Source: Rudaea cellulosilytica DSM 22992
GTDB lineage: Bacteria; Pseudomonadota; Gammaproteobacteria; Xanthomonadales; Rhodanobacteraceae
Assembly (NCBI RefSeq): GCF_000378125.1
Contig: NZ_KB899244.1
Coordinates: forward strand, 62,001 to 126,000
Direction: 5' to 3'
DNA length: 64,000 nucleotides
Position numbers and translations under genes: made by a program. The notes below the pieces were generated by a model. It did not search any database. It saw only the letters and a list, made by a program, of their open reading frames with translations, and was not told where the DNA came from. Shown piece after piece: positions 24,880 through 32,810 of the stretch. Positions within the stretch are counted from its first letter, which is position 1. Every line of letters starts with the position of its first letter.

Positions 24880-27123
24880 TCAAAGCGAAAGGCGCGCCGT
24901 CAGTGTGACCTTGCGCTCGGTGCCCGGGAACACCCAGTACTGGCTGTAGGAACTGACGTAGTAAGTCTTGTTGAACAGATTTTGCACGTCGAACGAGAAG
25001 CTGAGTTTCTTGTTAAACTGCCAGGAGCCGAGCAGCGAGGCGACCGTGTAGGACGGCAGCGTGAATAGATCGCTCTGCACGAACGGCGCGACTTCGCCCT
25101 CGCGGCTGCCGGTGTATTGGAAGCCGCCGCCGAATGTCGCGGTGCGGCCGGCGAGTTGGAATTCCTTGATCAGCAGCAGACTGGCAGCGTTCTTCGGCAC
25201 GTCGGCCGTTTGCTTGCCGATCAGGCTGACGCCGGTCAGCGCGGAGTTGTCCTTCGTCACCTTGGCATCGGTATACGCATAGGACGCGGAAACGCGCAGG
25301 CCGGGGACGATCTGTCCGTTGATGTCCAGTTCCACGCCCTTGCTCTCGACCTCGCCGGCGGCGCGGTTGTAGTTGCTCGGATCGAGCGGATCGGGAGTGA
25401 GCACGTTGTTCTTCTTCAGCTTGTACAACGCCAGTGTCGTGGTCAGGCGATTGTCGAAGCTGTCGAGCTTGGCGCCGATCTCGTAGGACTTGCCTTTCTC
25501 CGGAGAGAATGCATGTTGGACGCCGCTGGCGTCCGGACGACTGGCGCCGCTGTTCGGGCGGAAGCTGGTCGCCGTCGTCGCGTAGAGGGCCAGTTCGGGA
25601 ATCGGTTCGTAAACCAGGCCGACGCGCGGACTGGTCGCGCCCAGCGTCTGGCCGATCTGATTGCTGGAGAGGTAATTATTTACCGTCTGCTCGTAGTGAT
25701 CGCGGCGAACGCCTACGAGCGCCTTCCATTTCTCGCCCAGATCGATTTGATCCTGCGCGTAATACGACCACGAGTCCTGAGTCTCGAAGGTATTGATCGA
25801 CGTAGATCCCTTTGGCTTGGGTGCGCCATAGACCGGGTCGAGCAGATTGATGCCGTAGATGCCGCCGGCCGGATTGGCGGCGGTTTGGAAGCGCCAATTA
25901 TTGAATTTGTAGCCATCGACGCCGAACAACAGATTGTGCGTCAGGCTGCCCGTCATCACCTTGCCGAGAACTTCGAAACGGCCGCTGCGATCCAGCGCGT
26001 GATAGCTGCGATCGATCAAACGCCGTCGCAGCGTCTGGCCGTCGCTGAGCAACGCCGAGTACGGCCGAACCTCGGTGCCGGCTCCCTCCATCGAACTCTC
26101 GCGATAGGTCACGCCGGACTGCACCGACCAGTTCTCGTTGAAGTAGTGGGTGAAGAAAACCTGATGCCCCACCGATTTGGTCTCGGTGTTGCCGTCGTTG
26201 GGCTCGCCGTAGAAATTGCTGGTAGGCACCACGTTGAGTTTGCCGTTGACTGCAACCACGCCGCGGTCGAACGGCTGCCTCTGGTTCACGATCTCGGCTT
26301 CATACGAGAGCGTCGTGTCGGGATTGATCATCCACAGGAACGACGGCGTGATCAGCGTGCGCTGGAAATGGATCTGGTCGCGGAAGCTGTCGCCTTCCGA
26401 ATAGGCCGCGTTGAGGCGATAAGCGACGGTCTGTGTGATCGGGCCGGTCAGGTCGATCGCGCTGCGCATCGAATTGAAGCTGCCACCGGAAAGTTCGGCG
26501 CTGAAAGCCGGCAGGAACAACGGCTTCTTGGTCGTGATGTTGACGATGCCGCCGGGCTCGCCGCGGCCGTACAGCGCTGACGACGGGCCTTTGAGGATTT
26601 CGACCGACTGCGTGTCGGCGTTGTCGCGCAGGCCGTTGTAACCGCGGCTCGCGTTGAAGCCGTTGACCATGAAGTCCGAGCCGAAGTTCGGATCGCCGGT
26701 GAAGCCGCGCATCGCATAACTGTCCCACATGCCGCCGAAATTACTCTGCCGCGACGTGCTGCTGGACAGATCGAGCGCGGTGGCGAGACTGGTCGATCCG
26801 GCATCCTTCAAAAGGTCGGCGCCGATGATCTGAATGTTCTGGGGGGTGTCGTGGATCAGCGCTTCCGTCTTGGTCGCGCCGGTCACGCTGAGGTTGCGAT
26901 AGGGGCGCTTCTGGTCGCGCACCTCGACGGTTCCCATCTCCTGCGTCTTGTCCTTGTCGGCGGAAGACTTGGCAGCATCCGGCTGATTCGCGTCGGTATT
27001 GGTGGCGGCACTGGCCGTCGCATCGACGGCTGCGGATTCGGCCGCATCCGCGGCGAAAGCGAGCTGGATGGAGCAAGCCAGGCAGGTGGGAATCAGCAGA
27101 CGAGAAACGGAGCGACGGAGCAT
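24880..27123 (-). CDS. TonB-dependent siderophore-type receptor
   Basis: A 747-residue outer-membrane receptor. A signal peptide (MLRRSVSRLLIPTCLACSIQ, cut near AFA-AD) is followed by an Ala/Asp-rich linker. The plug domain follows, with TPQNIQIIGADLLKD, SYAMRGF and EILKGPSSALYGRGEPGGIV, and then a 22-strand-type beta barrel from about residue 215 to the end. The RGxGEPGGxVN motif is typical of ferric-siderophore receptors (FhuA/FpvA class). The final residue is Leu rather than the common Phe. The start at 27123 is chosen because the signal peptide begins there, with AGGAACC upstream. I saw no clear Fur box in the upstream 200 bp. The cargo could be ferric siderophore or another metal chelate, given the metal-related genes beyond it. 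Confidence 0.9.
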   Translation of the reverse strand: MLRRSVSRLLIPTCLACSIQLAFAADAAESAAVDATASAATNTDANQPDAAKSSADKDKTQEMGTVEVRDQKRPYRNLSVTGATKTEALIHDTPQNIQIIGADLLKDAGSTSLATALDLSSSTSRQSNFGGMWDSYAMRGFTGDPNFGSDFMVNGFNASRGYNGLRDNADTQSVEILKGPSSALYGRGEPGGIVNITTKKPLFLPAFSAELSGGSFNSMRSAIDLTGPITQTVAYRLNAAYSEGDSFRDQIHFQRTLITPSFLWMINPDTTLSYEAEIVNQRQPFDRGVVAVNGKLNVVPTSNFYGEPNDGNTETKSVGHQVFFTHYFNENWSVQSGVTYRESSMEGAGTEVRPYSALLSDGQTLRRRLIDRSYHALDRSGRFEVLGKVMTGSLTHNLLFGVDGYKFNNWRFQTAANPAGGIYGINLLDPVYGAPKPKGSTSINTFETQDSWSYYAQDQIDLGEKWKALVGVRRDHYEQTVNNYLSSNQIGQTLGATSPRVGLVYEPIPELALYATTATSFRPNSGASRPDASGVQHAFSPEKGKSYEIGAKLDSFDNRLTTTLALYKLKKNNVLTPDPLDPSNYNRAAGEVESKGVELDINGQIVPGLRVSASYAYTDAKVTKDNSALTGVSLIGKQTADVPKNAASLLLIKEFQLAGRTATFGGGFQYTGSREGEVAPFVQSDLFTLPSYTVASLLGSWQFNKKLSFSFDVQNLFNKTYYVSSYSQYWVFPGTERKVTLTARLSL

Positions 27124-27628
27124 AGACGGTTCCTGCAACGATTGGGTTGGCATCGGGAAGGGCTTGCAACGCACGATTACATGACTGCCGGAATCTATCG
27201 AGTTGCTCCGGATGTCTTGTGCGAGACATATTGCCGTCATCGGAACGACATTAGCCGCCGTTCCATGCTTCCCCGCCAGTTCATTTCTGCTGTGATTTGC
27301 GCGGCGCCGGTAGATCACGCTGTCGCCTATTGACGTCGAGTTTGTCAGCCGGCGGCTTTCTGTGTGAGGCGCGCAGTTGTCAAACCGGGTGAATCTCTAC
27401 GGTCTTCAGTTGAAGTTCTGCGCAGCGTGCCCTTGCGCGCCGCCGAGCACTCCAGCGAAGCAGGCGTTTCGTCGGAACCGCCCTCGAAAAACAGAATGAT
27501 GTGCGGAAAATAAAGGCCGATGTGCAGGTTGATTTTCTTCTTCACGGCAGCGCTGCCGCCGCCGCTACCGGGGTTATCGCTGTTGATAAACTCGCACCAC
27601 GATTTCGCCAACCGCAATTGAAGCCCCC
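27124..27628. other. 505-bp divergent intergenic region, no gene seen
   Basis: This interval separates the TonB receptor (-) and cytochrome c' (+). Short open frames occur on both strands but none has family resemblance or a ribosome-binding site. It should hold promoters for both genes. I looked for a Fur-type GATAATGATAATCATTATC palindrome and for a cobalamin riboswitch core and saw neither. A GC-rich GGCAGCGCTGCC palindrome is at 27547-27558. Confidence 0.5.
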
Positions 27629-28072
27629 ATGCTCAAATCCCGCCTGCTTCTCGCCGCTTCCGCCCTCACTCTTTCTGTCGCCGCCTTTGGCCACGGCAAG
27701 AAAGACGCTGTCGATTATCGTCAAAGCCTGATGACCATGATCGGCTGGGACTTCGGCCATCTCAGCGACATGGTCAAGGAAAAGAAACCATTCGACGCAA
27801 CGGAATTCTCAATGCGGGCCAACCGTGTCGCCGCCATGAGCGACCAGCTCGGCGAAGGCTTCCCGAAGGACTCGATGCGCCAGGAAAGCTACGCCAAAGC
27901 AGAGATCTGGACGGACTGGGACGACTTCCAGTCCAAAGCCAAGGATTTCACCGCGCAGGCCAAGCTGCTCGCTGACATCGCCAAGGTGAACGACGCGGCA
28001 AAGAACAAAGAGCAGTTCAAGAAGGTCGCGGCGACCTGCAAGGCCTGCCACGACAAATACACCCGGGATTGA
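27629..28072 (+). CDS. cytochrome c' family protein
   Basis: A 147-residue periplasmic c-type cytochrome. The signal peptide is MLKSRLLLAASALTLSVAAF with likely cleavage before HGKKDAVDYRQ. The four-helix body follows, and the single haem motif CKACH is at about 137-141, eleven residues from the C terminus, as in class II cytochromes c (cytochrome c'). These bind NO or CO or pass electrons with a five-coordinate haem. It is convergent with a cytochrome b561 gene, with only 6 bp between stop codons; the two families often work together. The predicted mature protein starts with His-Gly, like several neighbours. Confidence 0.9.
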   Translation: MLKSRLLLAASALTLSVAAFGHGKKDAVDYRQSLMTMIGWDFGHLSDMVKEKKPFDATEFSMRANRVAAMSDQLGEGFPKDSMRQESYAKAEIWTDWDDFQSKAKDFTAQAKLLADIAKVNDAAKNKEQFKKVAATCKACHDKYTRD

Positions 28073-28078
28073 TCGCGC

Positions 28079-28744
28079 CTAATCGCCGAACCGACTCAAC
28101 ACGGCGACGACAGCCGCCACGAGCGCGAACCAGATCAGCGCACGCCAGCTGCTGACGAAACGCAACGGCGCGGACGCGTCGCTCTGTTTGCGCCCCGTGA
28201 TCATCGCGCCGATCAAGTTGTCGCGTTTGAGCAGCCAGTGCAGCAGCACTGCGACGACATGCAATGCGATCAGCGCGAGCAGCACGGTCTCGCCGAGATG
28301 ATGCAGCTTCGTCGCGAACCTGACCGTCGCCGCTGACACCGAACCAACGAACGGCCCTTCCTCGTCGATGTCGTCCGTCGTGAACAGGCCGCTGAGCGCC
28401 TGCACGAGCACGCACACGAGCATCGCGATTACCGACCAGCCGCCGAGCGGATTGTGGCCGAGCTGCGTCTGCGGCTTCTTTGCCATCGCCGCGACGTAAC
28501 GCGCAACGGCTGCCGGGCCGCGCACGAACTCGGCGAAGCGGCTGGTCTGCGAACCGGCGAAGCCCCAGACGATGCGGAATGCGATCAGCGCAATCGTCGC
28601 CCAGCCGAAGCGGGCGTGCCATTGCATCGAAAGAAAGCCGAACTCGGCCGTCGCGAATTGCAGTGCAATCAGCGCGACGAGTGTCCAGTGGAACAGGCGC
28701 GTCGGCAAATCCCACACGCGTGTCGAAGAGGATTGGTCCTGCAT
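28079..28744 (-). CDS. cytochrome b561 domain-containing protein
   Basis: A 221-residue inner-membrane dihaem cytochrome b with four or five membrane helices. Probable haem-ligand histidines are in RLFHWTL (helix 1), MQWHARFGW (helix 2), LHHLGETV and LHVVAVLLHW (later helices). It would pass electrons between the quinone pool and periplasmic carriers such as the convergent cytochrome c'. The start ATG at 28744 has GAGG 8 bases upstream, preferred over a TTG 21 bases further up. A 55-bp gap separates it from the membrane-anchored protein gene upstream on the same strand, so it may be the last gene of the DUF4198-HupE operon. Confidence 0.88.
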   Translation of the reverse strand: MQDQSSSTRVWDLPTRLFHWTLVALIALQFATAEFGFLSMQWHARFGWATIALIAFRIVWGFAGSQTSRFAEFVRGPAAVARYVAAMAKKPQTQLGHNPLGGWSVIAMLVCVLVQALSGLFTTDDIDEEGPFVGSVSAATVRFATKLHHLGETVLLALIALHVVAVLLHWLLKRDNLIGAMITGRKQSDASAPLRFVSSWRALIWFALVAAVVAVLSRFGD

Positions 28745-28799
28745 GTCGTTGTCCTCGCCGGTCAATATACGGCGACAGTTCCGAATTGACTCTGTTGCG

Positions 28800-29408
28800 C
28801 TAGTGCTTCGGCTCGAACAGATCTTCGTAAAAGCCCCAGGTTTTTACTTTCACGGTCAGCGGTACTTCCCCTTGGTTGCGAAAATACCAGCCGTGAGTGC
28901 CTTCGAACGGTGCGGTCAGCGCGCCGCGGTCCTCGCTCAAGCCCTTCTCTTTCCAATACTGGGTGAAGTCGCCGCTAGTGTCGCCTTTCTTCTCGCCGTG
29001 CATGTCGGCCTTGACCGGCGCGCTGGCCGTCCAGGTGTAAATGAAGTGATCGCCCGTCTTCATGTGCGCTTTGATTTCCAAGCCCTCGTGCGGCGCAATC
29101 GTGATCTCCTTTTCGTCGCTGCGGAACGGTGTGGTCTTGACGATGGATTCCTTGGTCTGCGCCGGTACCGCGTAGGCCGCGACTTCCGACGACGACGTCG
29201 CCTTGGGCGTGTCGTCGACAGTGTCCTCGCCTCGCGCCATCTGAGTCAGCCCGATGCGCTTGCCGAGTCCGGTGAGATCGATGCCCCGCTCCGCCGGCAG
29301 GACGAACAACACGAGAATGACGATCGCGACGGCGAAGGCCATCGCCGATACCTTGACGAGGACGGGCGCCGACACCTGATACGGCGTAACCGATGCAATG
29401 CTGCTCAT
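28800..29408 (-). CDS. single-pass membrane-anchored periplasmic protein
   Basis: A 202-residue protein with one membrane segment at about 19-38 (VKVSAMAFAVAIVILVLFVL) and a periplasmic domain. That domain has a hydrophilic linker, then EITIAPHEGLEIKAHMKTGDHFIYTWTA, and a WYFRNQGEVPLTVKVKTWGFYE strand pair near the C terminus. Similar proteins are usually called transmembrane anchor protein and sit next to HupE/UreJ genes. There is no known activity; the beta-rich domain with a final aromatic strand looks like a cupredoxin- or Ig-like fold, which is an impression only. Its start overlaps the HupE gene stop by 4 bp. Confidence 0.75.
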   Translation of the reverse strand: MSSIASVTPYQVSAPVLVKVSAMAFAVAIVILVLFVLPAERGIDLTGLGKRIGLTQMARGEDTVDDTPKATSSSEVAAYAVPAQTKESIVKTTPFRSDEKEITIAPHEGLEIKAHMKTGDHFIYTWTASAPVKADMHGEKKGDTSGDFTQYWKEKGLSEDRGALTAPFEGTHGWYFRNQGEVPLTVKVKTWGFYEDLFEPKH

Positions 29409-30142
29409 GTGGATGTGACCTGTAACAAACCCGACAATTGATAGCCGATAAGAATGAAGCCCGCGCACATCAGTGCGCCGTTGGCGAAGACCGCGCTGCG
29501 GCCGAACGATGTCGTCTGCCGCCAGAACGTCATCGCGATGAGGATCATCGACAGCGCCAGGAACTGGCCGATTTCGACGCCGACATTGAAGCTGATCAGA
29601 TTGCCCAGGAGCCCTTCGCGCGAGAAAGCCAGTTCCTGGATCTTGGTCGCCAGACCGAAGCCATGGAAAAACCCGAAGATGAGGACAGCCGCCTGCGGAT
29701 TGGGCTCGAATCCGAGCAGGCGTTGGAAACCACCCAGATTGTCGAAGCCCTTGTAGACGACCGACAGACCGATGATTGCGTCGACGATGTACGGACTGGC
29801 GTGGAGGTTGAGCAGCACGCCGAGCAGCAGCGTGACCGAGTGGCCCACGGCGAACAGGGTCACGTAGCGCACCACATCCTTCAGCCGGTAGAGGAAGAAG
29901 ATCACCCCGAACAAGAACAGCAGATGATCGTATCCGGTCACCATGTGTTTGGCGCCCAGATACGCATACGGCAGCGCATGCACTCCCGATACCGACTGGA
30001 TGTAGAGCTTGTCCTTGTCGGATACGCCGTGAGCGAACGCCTCCGGCGCTGCCAGGGCGAGCGCGGCCATTACAACGACCGTGCCGAGAATCCAGGCCGC
30101 GCGCGACCAATCCCGCCTCGACGGCGGACACCGGGTGCTCAT
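29405..30142 (-). CDS. HupE/UreJ family membrane protein
   Basis: A 245-residue inner-membrane protein. A first hydrophobic segment (IVLGTVVV-like, about 17-36) ends in PEAFA-HGVSDKDK, a probable signal cleavage, followed by six membrane helices. The family signature GYDHLLFLFGVIFFLYR is at about 69-85 and FGFFHGFGLATKIQE at about 157-171. HupE and UreJ are nickel permeases or secondary metal transporters linked to hydrogenase and urease, neither of which is present here; in other settings the family may move Ni, Co or Cu. The 4-bp overlap with the anchor protein gene and close spacing to two small exported proteins suggest a metal-handling unit. Confidence 0.85.
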   Translation of the reverse strand: MSTRCPPSRRDWSRAAWILGTVVVMAALALAAPEAFAHGVSDKDKLYIQSVSGVHALPYAYLGAKHMVTGYDHLLFLFGVIFFLYRLKDVVRYVTLFAVGHSVTLLLGVLLNLHASPYIVDAIIGLSVVYKGFDNLGGFQRLLGFEPNPQAAVLIFGFFHGFGLATKIQELAFSREGLLGNLISFNVGVEIGQFLALSMILIAMTFWRQTTSFGRSAVFANGALMCAGFILIGYQLSGLLQVTST

Positions 30143-30162
30143 ACGTATCTCCGGAAAGCTGC

Positions 30163-30531
30163 TTACTTCAGCGTGTAGGTCGTGAACGTCTTGCTGCCGT
30201 TCTTGTACTTCACCACGACGCCGACACTCGCTCCCTTCGACAACGTCGTCTGCGCGACGAAGCCGTTGTTCGCCCCCGCGCTCATCGGCACATCGGTCTC
30301 TTTCCCGCCAACGGTGATCACGAGATTCGCGGTCGCGTCCGCAGGCGCGACGGCATCGTCGTCCTCGCTGACGTACAACTCGACGGAAGCTGGCTTCACG
30401 ACGAGTTCGAAAACCGTCTCGCCCGACATCTGCACGATGCCGCCGTGCTGCGGTTTCATGTTGCCGTGGGCGAAGCTCGCCGCGGGAACCAGGGCAAGCA
30501 TCGCGATCAGGGCCAGAGCGAATTTACGCAT
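30163..30531 (-). CDS. small periplasmic protein with N-terminal histidine motif
   Basis: A 122-residue exported protein. The signal peptide MRKFALALIAMLALVPAASF is likely cut so that the mature protein begins at or next to HGNMKPQHGG. The rest is a predicted all-beta domain (ETVFELVVKPASVELYVSED, then VGVVVKYKNGSKTFTTYTL). The HGG-plus-beta pattern recalls the N-terminal domain of CzcB/CusB-type heavy-metal efflux adaptors, suggesting metal binding. No catalytic residues are seen. It lies 20 bp upstream of the HupE gene and 27 bp downstream of the DUF4198 gene in one operon. Function is unknown; a periplasmic metal chaperone is my inference. Confidence 0.7.
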   Translation of the reverse strand: MRKFALALIAMLALVPAASFAHGNMKPQHGGIVQMSGETVFELVVKPASVELYVSEDDDAVAPADATANLVITVGGKETDVPMSAGANNGFVAQTTLSKGASVGVVVKYKNGSKTFTTYTLK

Positions 30532-30558
30532 GGGAATATCTCCGGATTTTCACGACGG

Positions 30559-31305
30559 TCATTCGGGCTTGTGCGGCAGCGCGAACGACAGCGTCGCGCG
30601 ATATTCGATCTTGTCGTACTTCGCCTTGTCGTCGGTGGGACCGACATAGATCGCGGCGAGTACATTCGGACCCTGATTGCGGATATTCACTGTCACCGTA
30701 CCGTCGGCGGCGGTGACTTGCGGCGTCTGATCGGGATCGTTGACGTAGTCGTGCATGATCTGCACGCCGGCCTGCGGTTTGCCGTTGAACAACACCTTGA
30801 ACTTGCCCGGTTTGCCCATCTGATCCGGGATCGGGCCGATCGGCACCAATTGCAAAGTCTGTCCGGCCAGCGCGGGCACCGTCGCCGTCAGCGAATTCAG
30901 GTACACACCGAATTTGTAGTTGTGCTCGACCATGACGGCGTCGGGCATTTCCACGCGCGTTTTCTTGTAGAACTCGCCGTCCTTGGCCCGCGCCCAGACG
31001 CCGTAATCCATCACTGCGGTGACCGCCGTCAGAGGGACCTCGCTGTCGACCGTCACGATGGGGCCGTTGGCCTTGAACGAGACCGGAACCTCTTTCCATG
31101 CCGCGTCGTAGCCTTTCGACGCATTGATCAACGGCAGGCGCTTGACCGCATCCAGATCGTCGGCACCCACGCCGTAGATCAAGGCCAACTGCTTAGAGCG
31201 CTGGGCAAACCAGATCGCATGCGCGGAAGCGTCGACCGATGCGAGCAGAACACATCCCGCCGCGACGGCGGTGATTGCTGAAACGAACAACTTCGAAGCT
31301 TTCAT
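30559..31305 (-). CDS. DUF4198 domain-containing periplasmic protein
   Basis: A 248-residue exported protein. The signal peptide (MKASKLFVSAITAVAAGCVL onward, ending VDASA) is followed by HAIWFAQRSKQLALIYG, the start typical of DUF4198. The family is often encoded with TonB receptors and nickel/cobalt uptake genes and is thought to bind metal. The C-terminal half is Ig-like, with GKFKVLFNGKPQAGVQIMHDY and a final TLSFALPHKPE strand. The start at 31305 is chosen at the signal peptide; the open frame continues upstream without resemblance. It is the first gene of the - strand unit reaching to cytochrome b561. Predicted cleavage would leave His as residue 1 or 2. Confidence 0.82.
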   Translation of the reverse strand: MKASKLFVSAITAVAAGCVLLASVDASAHAIWFAQRSKQLALIYGVGADDLDAVKRLPLINASKGYDAAWKEVPVSFKANGPIVTVDSEVPLTAVTAVMDYGVWARAKDGEFYKKTRVEMPDAVMVEHNYKFGVYLNSLTATVPALAGQTLQLVPIGPIPDQMGKPGKFKVLFNGKPQAGVQIMHDYVNDPDQTPQVTAADGTVTVNIRNQGPNVLAAIYVGPTDDKAKYDKIEYRATLSFALPHKPE

Positions 31306-31470
31306 ACGCCGGCTCTCTGCATGGATTGAACGTATTGGAACGCTAACACGGACATTCCGCCGAAACAGGACGAAAGGCGCGCCGCGCGCAGGCGTTAATA
31401 CGGAATTGCACTGGCGTTTCAGCACAAAACCCAAAGCGCGCGTTCAACCATGACCGCGCGCGGCCAAGCA

Positions 31471-32796
31471 TCAGAACTCCGACACCTTGCCCCATTGCGC
31501 CTGCCCGAAACGCGACAGTCGATACTGCGACACGTCCGTGATCGGCTCGCGGCCAAGCATCAGGTCGGCCACCAGATGACCGGCGCCCGGGCCGATGCCG
31601 AAGCCGTGTCCGGAAAAACCCGCCGCGAGGAACAAACCCTGCAGGCCGATGTTGCCGTCGATCACCGGGACGCCGTCCGGCGTCGAATCGACATAGCTCG
31701 CCCACTCGGCCTGCACTGGCACCTCGCGCAATCCGGGCAGCAGGTTGCGTGCACGTTGCAGCGTCAGGTCCAGCGCCTTGCGCGAAGGACGCGGATCGAG
31801 GATGCGCATCGCTTCCATCGGTGTCGGCCGATCCATCGCCCAACGCTTGCGCGTCTCGAAACCCGCCTGCCACGCCTGCAAGCCTCCGAGGGAAAGCAAG
31901 CGCCAGCGCTTGGCGAACATCGGCACGAAATGCTTCGCGCCATAGATCGCACCCGGCGTGGGGTCGAGCTGGGCGAAACGGGAAATTGCCAGGGTGTAAC
32001 CGCCGTCGGCCCGGCGCGTCACCGAAGCGGCAGATGTGTGCAGCGCCGCTGGAAGGCCGCGCGCACCCGGCGCCACGGACAGAATGGAGCCGCGTACCGA
32101 AGCCTGCGGAAACCCGATGCCCATCTGATACAGGAAACTCGCCGACCAGGCGCCGCCCGACAGAACCACCTGGCGCGTGCGGATCACGCCGCGCTCGGTG
32201 ATGACGCCGCACACGGCTCCCGCCTGCCGCTCGATACCACGCGCGGCGCAGTTCTGAATGACCATGCCGCCGTGTTTGAGTACACCCTTGGCTATCGTGG
32301 GGGCCGCGCGCGAAGGATCCGCGGTTCCGTCGGTCGGCGACCATACGCCGCCTTTCCACGGCTTGCCCGTTGCCGCGCCGCGTTCAGTCGCCTCCGCAGC
32401 GCTCAGCATGTCGGTGACGATTCCCTCGCCGCGAGCGAACTTTCCCCACGCCGCCCAGGTGTCGATCTCCTGCTCGTCGTCGGACAGATACAGCAGGCCG
32501 CAGCGCGAGAACCCCATATCCTCGCCGATGTCCGCAGTCATCTCTTCCCAGAGCGCAAGGCTCTTGGTGGACAGCGGCAATTCGCGCGCGTCGCGATTCT
32601 GCTGACGACACCAGCCCCAGTTGCGACTGGATTGTTCGGCGCCGATCAACCCCTTTTCGAGCAATACGACGCGCCGACCGGCGCGTGCCAGCCAGTACGC
32701 CGCGCTGACTCCGACGATGCCGGCGCCAATCACGACGCAGTCGGCACTCGCCGGCAGGGTATCGGGCGTTTCCATCCTCAACAGAGGCGCAGGCAT
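31471..32796 (-). CDS. FAD-dependent oxidoreductase, DadA-like, copy 2
   Basis: A 441-residue paralogue of the protein at 14226-15551, same length and colinear throughout: FAD motif VVIGAGIVGVSAAYWLA, then SSRNWGWCRQQNRD, FETRKRWAMDRPTPMEAMR in the substrate domain, and the identical last eight residues QWGKVSEF. Differences are conservative and spread along the chain, so both copies look functional. The reaction would be oxidative deamination of an amino acid or amine to an imine. The start at 32796 lies 14 bp beyond the stop of a GhrA-type reductase gene, with which it must be co-transcribed. Unlike copy 1, it has no RidA gene nearby. Confidence 0.87.
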   Translation of the reverse strand: MPAPLLRMETPDTLPASADCVVIGAGIVGVSAAYWLARAGRRVVLLEKGLIGAEQSSRNWGWCRQQNRDARELPLSTKSLALWEEMTADIGEDMGFSRCGLLYLSDDEQEIDTWAAWGKFARGEGIVTDMLSAAEATERGAATGKPWKGGVWSPTDGTADPSRAAPTIAKGVLKHGGMVIQNCAARGIERQAGAVCGVITERGVIRTRQVVLSGGAWSASFLYQMGIGFPQASVRGSILSVAPGARGLPAALHTSAASVTRRADGGYTLAISRFAQLDPTPGAIYGAKHFVPMFAKRWRLLSLGGLQAWQAGFETRKRWAMDRPTPMEAMRILDPRPSRKALDLTLQRARNLLPGLREVPVQAEWASYVDSTPDGVPVIDGNIGLQGLFLAAGFSGHGFGIGPGAGHLVADLMLGREPITDVSQYRLSRFGQAQWGKVSEF

Positions 32797-32810
32797 AAGT
32801 TCTCCAATTC

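Noticed and set aside
25117-26580. 487-codon + strand open frame inside the TonB receptor gene
   Set aside because: No recognisable motif; the receptor barrel on the other strand is continuous.
27124-27340. Possible cobalamin riboswitch or Fur box upstream of the TonB receptor
   Set aside because: No riboswitch core or Fur-type palindrome could be recognised.
27345-27617. 90-codon - strand frame between the TonB receptor and cytochrome c'
   Set aside because: No ribosome-binding site, signal peptide or family; it would cover the likely cytochrome c' promoter.
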